From Oleispirillum sp965228165 (GTDB lineage Bacteria; Pseudomonadota; Alphaproteobacteria; Rhodospirillales; Rhodospirillaceae), in contig CBDDHB010000002.1 in assembly GCA_965228165.1 (NCBI GenBank), positions 372,001-436,000 on the forward strand: 64,000 bases of DNA, written 5' to 3'. The position numbers and the translations under genes were made by a program. Position 1 is the first letter of the stretch. Each line of letters starts with the position of its first letter. Shown here in pieces: positions 44,801-51,999 of this stretch. Below the pieces are notes generated by a model. It saw only the letters and a list, made by a program, of their open reading frames with translations. It had not been told where the DNA came from and did no database searches.

Positions 44801-45310
44801 CATCAGGTCGAGGACGGCGGCGGCCTCCTCCGGCTGGTCGGCGAGCAGGGCGCGCCCCACCGCGCCGTCGGTCATGCCGGGCAGCAGGATCAGGCCGTCC
44901 GCATGTTCGGTCAGAAAATCCAGGCCCACCTGCGGCGGCACCAGACCGTCGGCGTCGCGATAGCTGCGGCTGACCAGCTTCAGCAGATTGGCGTAGCCGA
45001 CCGGGTTCTGCGCCAGCAGCAGCACCCGGTCCGGATTTTCGAAGCGGGCGTCGCGTCCGGTGCGGGGATCGACCTGGGGATGGCGCGGCGTCACCGACAG
45101 CACCGCGCCGATCAGGGGCTGCAATCCGGCATCCGCCGCCAGACTGGAAAACTCCAGCGCGCCGAACATGTTGCCAAGGTCGGTGACGGCAACGGCGGGG
45201 AAGTTCCCGGCCTTGCAGAGGCCGATCAGCTCTTTCATCTTGATCGCGCCGCTGGCCAAGGAATAGGCAGTGTGGACGCGCAGATGGATGAAATCGGCGG
45301 GACCGGCCAT
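41828..45310 (-). CDS. dnaE: DNA polymerase III alpha subunit
   Basis: This is the replicative polymerase. The 1160-residue protein opens with the PHP domain (FIHLRVHTAYSLASGAIKMK). The palm follows with catalytic acids in SMPDFDIDFCQDRREETI and in KFDFLGLKTLTVLA. Then come the fingers (GKKKQEEMDKQRQTFLEGA, HVDKFAGYGFNKSHAAAYAL), the helix-hairpin-helix region, and a C-terminal OB fold (VKMAGIVVSVRERVGKSGRR). The ATG at 45310 is 13 bases after the lolD stop. The proS-lolC-lolD-dnaE order is common in this group. Confidence 0.97.
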   Translation of the reverse strand: MAGPADFIHLRVHTAYSLASGAIKMKELIGLCKAGNFPAVAVTDLGNMFGALEFSSLAADAGLQPLIGAVLSVTPRHPQVDPRTGRDARFENPDRVLLLAQNPVGYANLLKLVSRSYRDADGLVPPQVGLDFLTEHADGLILLPGMTDGAVGRALLADQPEEAAAVLDLMAAAFAGRTYVEIQRHGMPDEERIETALIDLAYAKDLPLVATNDVYFGGGGMFEAHDALICIRDGATLNQPDRRRFTPEHGFKSAEEMRALFADLPEACDNTLTIARRCAFRAPKLDPILPAFTDGSVSEADILYEKARTGLDQRLDKHVFTKDMSDAEREEAARPYRERLEYEFAVIVKMGFPGYFLIVSDFIQWSKANGIPVGPGRGSGAGSVVAWALTITDLDPLRFNLLFERFLNPERISMPDFDIDFCQDRREETIRYVQERYGRDRVAQIITFGKLQARAVIRDVGRVLGMPYGQTDKICKLIPNNPAKPTPLKEAIEGEPRLLEVRNSDPQVAQLFDIGLKLEGLYRNASTHAAGVVIGDRPLDELVPLYRDPRSDMPVTQFNMAWVESAGLVKFDFLGLKTLTVLATAVKLLEKRGVAIDLLKLPLDDRPTYEMLTRGDTAGVFQLESQGMRDVLRKLKPDTLEDIVAVVALYRPGPMDNIPSYINRKHGDEPIDYTHPSLEPVLKETYGIIIYQEQVMQIAQVLAGYSLGGADLLRRAMGKKKQEEMDKQRQTFLEGAAAKGVDAGQAARIFEHVDKFAGYGFNKSHAAAYALVAYQTAYLKANYPVEFLAASMTLDIHNTDKLSHFKQELDRQKIAVLPPEVNASDAVFSVEYDKEGKGAVRYALAALKNVGEAAMQALVATREAGGRFESLMDFAQRVEPQVLNRRALENLVKAGAFDKLEANRARILEGLDTVIRYAQAAAEERTSAQVSMFGGGGVSAPLPELPKCDDWPPMERLNQEFGAIGFYLSAHPLDAYASLMDRLDVVAAADLAASARIGGVSRVKMAGIVVSVRERVGKSGRRYAFAEFSDATGSFEATIFSETLALSRDLLGVNQPLLLTVEVRAEDEQLRLTAQEIVSLDKVAARAVKGLRIVVDSAAPLASVRRILDETPAGRHKIRLTALLEDREVDLGLPEGRTLGQQAMAALRALPGIVELQELG

Positions 45311-45323
45311 GGCTCCCGCTCCC

Positions 45324-46004
45324 CTAAAGCTCGACGATGGTGCCGGCGCGCACCGTCACCCGGCGGTCCATGCGCCCGGCGAGTTCCGGATTGTGGGTGG
45401 CGATCAACGCCGCCAGCCCCTGGTCGCGGACCAGGGCGAGAAGCTCGGCGAACACCGCCTCGGCGGTCTCGGGATCGAGGTTTCCGGTGGGCTCATCGGC
45501 GAGCAGCAGGCTCGGCCGGTTGGCGAGCGCCCGGGCGATCGCGACGCGCTGCTGCTCGCCGCCCGACAACTGCCCCGGACGGTGCTCCATGCGGCCTTCC
45601 AGTCCCAGCCGGGCGAGCAGTTCGGCGGCGCGGGCCTCCGCCTGGGCGCGCGGAACCTCGGCGATCATCTGCGGCACCACCACGTTCTCCCGCGCCGAGA
45701 ATTCGGGCAGCAGGTGGTGATTCTGATAGACGAACCCCAGGGCGTCGCGGCGCAGGCGGGTGCGTTCGGCATCGGACAGACCGCCGCAGGTCCGTCCGGC
45801 GATCGCCACCTCGCCGTCGTCGGGGCGTTCCAGCAGCCCGGCGATCTGCAACAGGGTGGACTTGCCCGATCCCGACGGCCCGACCAGAGCGACGATCTCG
45901 CCCGCGCGCACCGCCAGATCGGCGCCCTTCAGCACCTCCAGGGTGGTCTCCCCCTGGGTGAACCGGCGCCCCACGCCGGACAGAAGCAGGGTCGCGTCAC
46001 TCAT
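45324..46004 (-). CDS. lolD: Lipoprotein release ABC transporter, ATPase LolD
   Basis: LolD powers extraction of lipoproteins from the inner membrane for transfer to LolA. The 226-residue ATPase has Walker A GPSGSGKST, Q-loop FVYQNHHLLPEFSARENV, signature LSGGEQQRVAIARALA, Walker B LLLADEPTGNLDPETA and the switch His in IATHNPELA. It overlaps the lolC stop by eight bases. No separate lolE is seen, so LolC probably works as a homodimer (LolF type). Confidence 0.95.
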   Translation of the reverse strand: MSDATLLLSGVGRRFTQGETTLEVLKGADLAVRAGEIVALVGPSGSGKSTLLQIAGLLERPDDGEVAIAGRTCGGLSDAERTRLRRDALGFVYQNHHLLPEFSARENVVVPQMIAEVPRAQAEARAAELLARLGLEGRMEHRPGQLSGGEQQRVAIARALANRPSLLLADEPTGNLDPETAEAVFAELLALVRDQGLAALIATHNPELAGRMDRRVTVRAGTIVEL

Positions 46005-47244
46005 AGCGCAGGGCCTCCACCGGATCGAGCTTGGCGGCGCGCCACGCCGGATAGATCGTGGCGGCCAGGGACAGACCCGGCGCCATCAGCACCACCGAGA
46101 CCACCTCGCCGGGGTCCACCTCCGCCGGAAGCCTGGAGAGGAAATAGATCTCCGCCGCGAACAGGTCGGTGCCGCTCAAGGCCTCGATGAAGCGGCGGAT
46201 GTGCTCGATATTGGCGCAGAACGCCAGCCCCAGCCCCACCCCCGCCGTGGTGCCGACCACCCCGATCGACGCCCCCGCCATCAGGAAAATCCGCAGCACC
46301 GCGCCCCGCGTCGCCCCCATGGTGCGCATGATCGCGATGTCGCGGCCCTTGTCCTTGACCAGCATGATCAGACCGGAAACGATATTGAAGGCGGCGACCA
46401 GGATGATCAGGGTCAGGATCAGGAACATCACGTTCCGTTCCACCTGCACCGCGTTGAAGAACGACGAATTGGCGTGCCGCCAGTCGTAGACCGACAGGCC
46501 GTTGCCGATCATCTTGTCGATCACCGGGGCGACGCGGCCGGTCAGGTCGGCGTCGGAAAGGCCGATATCGATCTGCGAGGCATGATCCGGCATGGCGAAG
46601 AACAGCTGCGCCGCCGCCATCGGGATGAAGACGTAGGTGGCGTCGTATTCCGACATCCCCACCTTGAAGATCGCCGCCACCGTATAAGACCGCACCCGAG
46701 GCACCGAACCGAACACCGTCGCCTGCCCCTTGGGCGAGATCAGGGTGATCGGATCGCCCACCGAGAGTCCCATCTTCTGCGCCATCCGCTCGCCGATCAC
46801 CGCGACGTCCGGACCTTCGAAATGCGCCAGATCGCCGAAGCGGATGTTGTCGGCGAAAATCGGCCGGGCGCGCAGGTCGGCGGGTTCGATGCCATGCACC
46901 AACGCCCCCAGGTTGACGCCGCGCGCCGTCGCCATCACCTGGCCTTCGACCACCGGCATCGCATAGGTCACGCCATCGACCCCCCGGATGCGCTCCGCCA
47001 GGGCGCGATAGTCGGCGATCCCCTGCCCCGCCAGGGCATAGACCGCCAGATGACCGTTGACCCCGAGAATGCGGCCCAGCAGTTCGCTGCGGAAGCCGTT
47101 CATCACCGACATCACGATGATCAGAGTGGCCACCCCCAGCATGATCCCGGCGAAGGAGAATCCGGCGATCACCGAGACGAACCCCTCCTTGCGGCGGGCC
47201 CGCAGGTACCGGAACGCCACCATCCGTTCGAAGGGTCCGAACAC
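45997..47244 (-). CDS. lolC: Lipoprotein release ABC transporter, permease LolC/LolE
   Basis: This is the membrane part of the LolCDE-type exporter. The 415-residue protein has the FtsX-family layout: a first helix (about 22-48, GFSFAGIMLGVATLIIVMSV), a large periplasmic domain (about 50-270, opening MNGFRSELLGRILGVNGH), and three C-terminal helices (MFLILTLIILVAAFNIVSGL, LIMLVKDKGRDIAIMRTMGA as the coupling segment). It starts at a GTG (47244) behind AAGGAG. proS stops 12 bases upstream. Confidence 0.94.
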   Translation of the reverse strand: MFGPFERMVAFRYLRARRKEGFVSVIAGFSFAGIMLGVATLIIVMSVMNGFRSELLGRILGVNGHLAVYALAGQGIADYRALAERIRGVDGVTYAMPVVEGQVMATARGVNLGALVHGIEPADLRARPIFADNIRFGDLAHFEGPDVAVIGERMAQKMGLSVGDPITLISPKGQATVFGSVPRVRSYTVAAIFKVGMSEYDATYVFIPMAAAQLFFAMPDHASQIDIGLSDADLTGRVAPVIDKMIGNGLSVYDWRHANSSFFNAVQVERNVMFLILTLIILVAAFNIVSGLIMLVKDKGRDIAIMRTMGATRGAVLRIFLMAGASIGVVGTTAGVGLGLAFCANIEHIRRFIEALSGTDLFAAEIYFLSRLPAEVDPGEVVSVVLMAPGLSLAATIYPAWRAAKLDPVEALRYE

Positions 47245-47256
47245 GCGCGCGTCTCC

Positions 47257-48569
47257 TTATGCGGTCAGGCGGGCGATCGCCGCGTCCGGGGTCAGGGTGG
47301 CGCGTTCGCCGGTGGCGCGAGCCTTGATCTCGACCACGCCGTCCTTCAGCCCCTTCGGCCCGACCACCAACTGATAGGGCAGCCCCAGCAGATCCATGGT
47401 GGCGAACTTCGACCCGGCGCGTTCGTCGCGGTCGTCGTAGAGCACCTCGACCCCGGCGGCATGCAGCTTGGCGTACAGGCTCTCGCACATCGCGTCGGTG
47501 TCGGCGTCGCCGCTTTTCAGGTTGACCAGCCCCACCTTGAACGGCGCGACGCTTTCCGGCCAGATGATCCCGGCATCGTCGTGACAGGCCTCGATGATCG
47601 CGCCGGCGAGGCGGGAGACGCCGACGCCGTAGGACCCCATCTCCAGGGTGATCGGCTGGCCGTCCGGCCCCGCCACCGTCGCCCCCATCGGCTTGGAATA
47701 CTTGGTGCCGAAATAGAAGACCTGCCCGACCTCGATGCCGCGCGCGGTGATCAGGTCGTCGCCCAGTTCGGCGGCCTTGGCCGCGTCGTGCACGTCCTCG
47801 GTGGCGGCGTAATGGCTGGTCCAGTCCTTGAACACCGGCTCCAGGTCGGCTTCGTAGTCCGGCTCCCGCGCCAGAGGGTCCTTTTCCAGGAACGCCTTGT
47901 GGCAGAACACCTGGCTTTCGCCGGTTTCCGCCAGGATGATGAATTCGTGCGACAAATCGCCGCCGATCGGACCGGTCTCGGCGCGCATCGGAATCGCCTT
48001 CAGCCCCATGCGGGCGAAGGTGCGCAATAGGCGACGAACATCTTGTAGTAGGATTTGCGCGCGTCTTCCGCCGTCAGGTCGAAGGAATAGGCGTCCTTCA
48101 TCAGAAATTCGCGACCGCGCATCACGCCGAAGCGGGGGCGGACCTCGTCGCGGAATTTCCACTGGATGTGATAGAGCATCCGCGGCACGTCGCGATAGCT
48201 TTTGGCGAGGTCGCGGAAGATTTCGGTGATCTGTTCCTCGTTGGTCGGACCGTAGAGCATCTCGCGGTCGTGGCGGTCGCGGATACGCAGCATTTCCGGC
48301 CCGTAGGCGTCGTAGCGACCGCTCTGCCGCCAGAGGTCCGCCGACTGGATGGTCGGCATCAACATCTCTTGCGCGCCGACGCGATCCTGTTCCTCGCGCA
48401 CGATGCGCTCGATGTTGCGCAGGACCCTGAGCCCCAACGGCAGCCAGGAGTAAATCCCGGCGCTCGCCTGCCGGATCATGCCGGTGCGCAGCATCAGGCG
48501 GTGCGAGACGATCTGCGCCTCGTTGGGGGTTTCCTTGAGAACGGGCAGAAAATAAGAGGAAAGGCGCAT
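47257..48569 (-). CDS. proS: Prolyl-tRNA synthetase, apparent one-base frameshift
   Basis: ProS charges tRNA(Pro). The N-terminal catalytic half (ATG 48569) has class II motifs (LRTGMIRQASAGIYSWLPLG, YGPTNEEQITEIFRD, WKFRDEVRPRFGVMRGREFL). It runs into a stop at 48000 just after YYKMFVAY. The rest (LRTFARMGLKAIPMRAETGP, GSYGVGVSRLAGAIIEACHD, C-terminal anticodon domain) continues in another frame down to 47257. One extra T at 48026-48027 (minus strand) gives an intact 437-residue short-type alphaproteobacterial ProS. Because the gene is essential and no second copy is visible, a sequence error is the likely cause. It heads the proS-lolC-lolD-dnaE group. Confidence 0.88.
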
Positions 48570-48679
48570 CTGGCGGACATCCGAATGACAGAACCGATCG
48601 GGCCGCGCCGATGCGCGGTCCTCGCCCCAAGGGGATAGCGGAGCGGCGAACGATTGGCAACGGTTGTTCGGAAACCCGC

Positions 48680-50329
48680 TCAGACGCCGCGCAATCCGGC
48701 AAGCGCCGCCGCGTCCAGGGCATGCACGAACATTCCCTCCTCGCGCCCCCGCACCGCGACCCGATGCCGGGTCTCCGGCGGAAGCGCGAGTCCGGCCAGA
48801 CGCGCCGCCGCTTCCGAAATCACCACCACGGCGGAAAACTCCTTGCTCATCGCCTCCAGCCGGGCCGCGGTGTTGATGGTGTCGCCGATCGCCGAAACCT
48901 GACGCACCAGGGGCGGCCCGATGTCGCCGACGATGGCGACGCCGAAATGAATGCCGATGCCGATGCGCAGCGGTTGCGGCAGATCCCCGGCCAAGGCGCG
49001 GTTCAACCGCTCCAGACGGTCGAGCATCTCCGCCGCGCAGGCCCAGGCATCGCGGCAGGCATCCTCCGCCGAGCCGCGCAGACCGAACAGCGCCATCAAT
49101 CCGTCGCCGGTGAACTGCGCATAGTGGCCGCGATGCGCATCCAGCGCCGCCGCCATCTCGGAAAAGAACTGATTGAGCACATAGAGGACGTCGTAGGGCA
49201 GGCGCTTTTCCGCCAGAGCGGTGGACCCGCGCATGTCGATGAACATGCAGGCGACGGACTGTTCGTACCCCGCCAGATGCGCCTTCTGCCGCCCCTGCCG
49301 CGCGGTCACGCCGGGAGGCAACAGCGGCAACACCGCCAGATCGCGCTCCGGCCGTAGTTGACAGGCCAGGCGCACGTCGGGCTCAGCCTCGATTCGCCGC
49401 AAGTCCTGCGCCTCGTCCCGTCGTGGCGGCGGCAGATCGTCGCCGCCATCCACCACCTTGACCCGGCAGGTGGTGCAGCGCCCCCGGCCGCCGCACACCG
49501 AAGCATGGGGAACGCCATGATCGCGCAGCACCTCCAGCACCGTCGCGCCCGCGTCCACCGGCAGCACCCGCCCGCCCGCCAGACGCAGCATCGGACCGCC
49601 GCGCGCCGCCCAGCGCCGCACCGCGCGATAGACCAGAACCGCCGCGACGATCGCCGCCACTCCGCCGGAAAGCCCATGCCCCCGCGAAACGATCCAGACC
49701 CAGACCTCGGCGGTGATGCCGCCGTTGGCGAGAATGCGGCGCGCGTCGTCGGCGTCCGGAATCGCCGCGGCGGAAGCCATGCCCCCGGCGACGTGCCCGG
49801 CGATGGAGAGCACCGGCACCAGCACCGCCGCGACCAACAACAGGTTGGCATAGCGCGGATACCAGGGTTTGAGTTTCAGGTTGAAGTGGATGCCGATGCA
49901 GGCGTGCGTCCAGACCACCAGGATCGCCCCCATCGTGGTGTACGCCTTACTGGGAAAGATCACCCAGTGAATCAAATGCATGCCGAAGAAATTGATGCTG
50001 GTGTCATGGACCATGCCACTCAACAGGCCGATGCCGACGTGTTCCGCCATGATCACCGGAATCGCCAGTCCGGCCAGATACTGCGCCGCCTCCATCGCCG
50101 ACATCCGCAGGGTGCGCCGCCGCGCCAGGGCGACCATCGCCAGACTCATGTGGGTCAAACCGGAGCCGACCAGCAGGATCAGGCCGGGAAGCGTCTTCCA
50201 CGGCGCGGTGAAGATCGCCTGCGCCGCCACCGACACCTCGACCGAAACGATGCCGAGCGCATGGTTGAGGTAATGCCCCAGCACGTAAAGGAACAGGATC
50301 GAGCCGGTCCACAGACGCAGGCGCGACAT
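48680..50329 (-). CDS. Membrane-anchored class III nucleotide cyclase with [2Fe-2S] domain (CyaC-like)
   Basis: Three parts are visible in 549 residues. First come six membrane helices (about 1-230) with His at places suited to haem b (LYVLGHYLNHALG, GSGLTHMSLAM, MAEHVGIGL, VVWTHACIGIHF, SIAGHVAGG). Next is a ferredoxin domain with four Cys (SVCGGRGRCTTCRVKV and VRLACQL). Last is a class III cyclase domain with both metal Asp residues (CMFIDMRGSTALAEKR, FTGDGLMALFG) and GDTINTAARLE. The Lys that often selects adenine is Thr here, so the product (cAMP or cGMP) is uncertain. A redox-controlled cyclase with a dihaem-type anchor, CyaC of Sinorhizobium meliloti, is known, so respiratory-state sensing is a fair inference. 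It lies two bases after the small periplasmic gene. Confidence 0.85.
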   Translation of the reverse strand: MSRLRLWTGSILFLYVLGHYLNHALGIVSVEVSVAAQAIFTAPWKTLPGLILLVGSGLTHMSLAMVALARRRTLRMSAMEAAQYLAGLAIPVIMAEHVGIGLLSGMVHDTSINFFGMHLIHWVIFPSKAYTTMGAILVVWTHACIGIHFNLKLKPWYPRYANLLLVAAVLVPVLSIAGHVAGGMASAAAIPDADDARRILANGGITAEVWVWIVSRGHGLSGGVAAIVAAVLVYRAVRRWAARGGPMLRLAGGRVLPVDAGATVLEVLRDHGVPHASVCGGRGRCTTCRVKVVDGGDDLPPPRRDEAQDLRRIEAEPDVRLACQLRPERDLAVLPLLPPGVTARQGRQKAHLAGYEQSVACMFIDMRGSTALAEKRLPYDVLYVLNQFFSEMAAALDAHRGHYAQFTGDGLMALFGLRGSAEDACRDAWACAAEMLDRLERLNRALAGDLPQPLRIGIGIHFGVAIVGDIGPPLVRQVSAIGDTINTAARLEAMSKEFSAVVVISEAAARLAGLALPPETRHRVAVRGREEGMFVHALDAAALAGLRGV

Positions 50330-50331
50330 CG

Positions 50332-50748
50332 TCACCGCTTCGCCGCCCCCGCCGCCGCGTTCGCGCGGCAGGCGGCGATCAGGGCGGCGCCGTCGTCGGC
50401 GACGATCTCTTGCCCATCGACGGTGATCCGGTTGCCCTCGATGCGCACCCTGGCCACCGCGATCTTGCCCTCGTAATGACCTTGCGCGTTGAAGCCCATG
50501 CGCTTCGCGAGGTCGAGGTCGATCGGGAACTCGATCACCTTCGGCGGCTCGACCCGCAAGCCCGGTTGAAGATCGGCGGGGGCCACCGGCCTGCCGTAAA
50601 CGTCCACGCCGGGCTTGTAGTCCGCGCCGCCGGTGGCAAGCCCCCGCACCGCCCGCGCGCACGCGTCGTCGGCCTCCGCCGCGCCCGCCATGGCGGGAAC
50701 GCCCGCAACCCCACACACGACCAAAAGTCCCACCCAGAACCGCCGCAT
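50332..50748 (-). CDS. Small periplasmic protein paired with the cyclase
   Basis: This 138-residue protein is not recognised. A signal peptide (MRRFWVGLLVVCGVAGVPAM, cleavage near AGAA) is followed by a mature domain with one Cys near its start (DDACARAVRGLATGG). After that come GVDVYGRPVAPADLQPGL, EFPIDLDLAKRMGF and a strand-rich end (KIAVARVRIEGNRITVDGQE). The ATG at 50748 has GGAGG five to six bases upstream, a strong site. It is the first gene of a two-gene unit with the membrane cyclase, so it may modulate or sense for the cyclase from the periplasm. There is no sign of metal-binding motifs. Confidence 0.75.
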   Translation of the reverse strand: MRRFWVGLLVVCGVAGVPAMAGAAEADDACARAVRGLATGGADYKPGVDVYGRPVAPADLQPGLRVEPPKVIEFPIDLDLAKRMGFNAQGHYEGKIAVARVRIEGNRITVDGQEIVADDGAALIAACRANAAAGAAKR

Positions 50749-50798
50749 CGTCGCCTCCCGTCCGCCTTCGCGGAACATCGGATGAATCAAAATAACCC

Positions 50799-50818
50799 AT
50801 GAACTGAAATTCGTTCAT
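50799..50818. promoter_or_regulatory. Inverted repeat ATGAAC-N8-GTTCAT upstream of the cyclase unit
   Basis: A perfect 6-bp inverted repeat with an 8-base spacer lies about 50 bases upstream of the start of the periplasmic-protein gene and just before the small-RNA candidate on the other strand. It could be an operator shared by the two divergent transcripts. It is not a LexA box, which has direct repeats here. Confidence 0.35.
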
Positions 50819-50855
50819 CTTATTTGTTGAAACCCGCAAAAAATTCCGGCACACT

Positions 50856-50972
50856 TCCTCTCAGCCCAAGTTTGAGGAGGACGGCCGCCGCACATCGTGG
50901 GTCCGGCGTTTCTCTTGATTACGCCAAGTTGACTTTACGGCAGGGGATGTCACCACCCCTGCCGTTTTTTTT
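50856..50972 (+). ncRNA. Candidate small RNA
   Basis: No gene lies on the plus strand here, yet a strong plus-strand terminator sits at 50937-50972. Upstream of it are two more stem-loops: TTCCTC-TCA pairing with TGA-G-GAGGA (50856-50881, one bulge), which presents a GGAGGA sequence, and a GC stem CGCCG/CGGCG around 50886-50908. Three hairpins ending in a U-run are typical of a trans-acting small RNA. TTGAAA (50827-50832) and a weak CACACT 17 bases later are the only promoter-like boxes, and they would start the RNA inside the first stem, so the 5' end is uncertain. I recognise no known family. Confidence 0.5.
50937..50972 (+). terminator. Strong intrinsic terminator on the plus strand
   Basis: A perfect 10-bp stem ACGGCAGGGG/CCCCTGCCGT (50937-50965, loop of nine) is followed by eight Ts (50965-50972). 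On the minus strand no T-run follows, so it does not serve tag. It implies a plus-strand transcript with no annotated gene. Confidence 0.88.
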
Positions 50973-50974
50973 CT

Positions 50975-51514
50975 TCAACGATCGCCCATCCAGGGCGGCG
51001 ACAGCGCGGCGATCGCCGCGAAAGCCGGGCAATCCGGGCGGTGCGCGCCGGGCAAATAGCCGATGCTCATCAGGAACTCGTTGACGATCTCGCCGCCCAT
51101 GAAGCGGAAGCGGGACTTGAACAGACGGACCCAGTCGGGCAGTTCGCGGGGATGGTGCGCGGCGATCCAGGCGGCGAAGGAGCCGGAGTCGCGCCGGATA
51201 TCCCGAATCGTCCGCGCGTTGGCGATCACCGCGTCGATCTTCAGGCGGTTGCGGATGATCCCGGAGTCGGCCAGCAGGCGGGCACGGTCGGCCTCGCCAA
51301 AGGCGGCGACGGTATCGATGTCGAAATCGCGGAAGGCGGCGTTCAGCGCCGCGCGCTTTTTCAGAACCGTCAGCCAGGACAGTCCCGCCTGGAAAATCTC
51401 CAGGCTCAGGCGCTCAAAAAGAACCCGGTCATCGGCAACGGGAAAACCGTATTCACGATCGTGATACGGCCCGTGCCAGGGATGACCGGGTGCAACGTCG
51501 CAGTACCAGCTCAT
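50975..51514 (-). CDS. tag: DNA-3-methyladenine glycosylase I
   Basis: Tag removes 3-methyladenine from alkylated DNA as the first step of base-excision repair. The 179-residue protein has the family start WYCDVAPGHPWHGPYHD, the helix-hairpin-helix-like core (LFERLSLEIFQAGLSWLTVL, SGIIRNRLKIDAVIANAR) and FMGGEIVNEFLMSIGYLPG. Zinc ligands can be placed at Cys4 and His in the N-terminal segment and at the C-terminal HRPDC. It ends two bases before the plus-strand terminator and is transcribed after mce. Confidence 0.94.
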   Translation of the reverse strand: MSWYCDVAPGHPWHGPYHDREYGFPVADDRVLFERLSLEIFQAGLSWLTVLKKRAALNAAFRDFDIDTVAAFGEADRARLLADSGIIRNRLKIDAVIANARTIRDIRRDSGSFAAWIAAHHPRELPDWVRLFKSRFRFMGGEIVNEFLMSIGYLPGAHRPDCPAFAAIAALSPPWMGDR

Positions 51515-51558
51515 CGGGTTGGAGGTTCCTTCCCGTGGCCGGCGCGCTCAGTCAGGTC

Positions 51559-51975
51559 TTAGTGACCGGCGCCGGTTTCTTCCAGTTCCACCAGGGTGCC
51601 GTTGAAGTCCGACGGATGCAGGAACAGAACCGGGTTGCCGTGCGCGCCGATCTTCGGGTTGCCGTCGCCGAGGAAACGCTTGCCGTTGGCGACCAGCTTC
51701 TCCTTCGCCTTCTCCAGGGAGGCGGTCTCGAAGCAGATGTGGTGGATGCCGCCCTTCGGGTTCTTTTCCAAGAAGCTGGCGATCGGGGACTTTTCCCCCA
51801 GCGGGTGCAGCAGTTCGACCTTGGTGTTCGGCAGTTCGACGAACACCACGGTCACGCCATGTTCGGTAACGTCCATCGGCGCGGAGACCTTGGCGCCCAG
51901 GGCGTCGCGATAGAGCGCGGTGCCGGCAGCCAAATCCGGAACGACGATAGCCACATGATTGAAACGTCCGATCAT
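51559..51975 (-). CDS. mce: Methylmalonyl-CoA epimerase
   Basis: This vicinal-oxygen-chelate enzyme interconverts the two epimers of methylmalonyl-CoA in propionate use. The 138-residue length is normal. Metal ligands appear in RFNHVAIVVPD (His), KGGIHHICFE (His) and GTLVELEE (Glu). The family segments KVELLHPLGEKSPIASFLEK and GAHGNPVLFLHPSDFNGTL are clear. It follows rnj by 24 bases; the nuo-birA-coaX-rnj-mce order is conserved in relatives. The partner mutase genes are not in the window. Confidence 0.95.
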   Translation of the reverse strand: MIGRFNHVAIVVPDLAAGTALYRDALGAKVSAPMDVTEHGVTVVFVELPNTKVELLHPLGEKSPIASFLEKNPKGGIHHICFETASLEKAKEKLVANGKRFLGDGNPKIGAHGNPVLFLHPSDFNGTLVELEETGAGH

Positions 51976-51999
51976 CTCTCACTCTCCTGAGAAATCGAG

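Noticed and set aside
41963..45961. Long plus-strand open frame (1332 codons) opposite dnaE and lolD
   Set aside because: Antisense shadow of dnaE and lolD, whose motifs are all on the minus strand.
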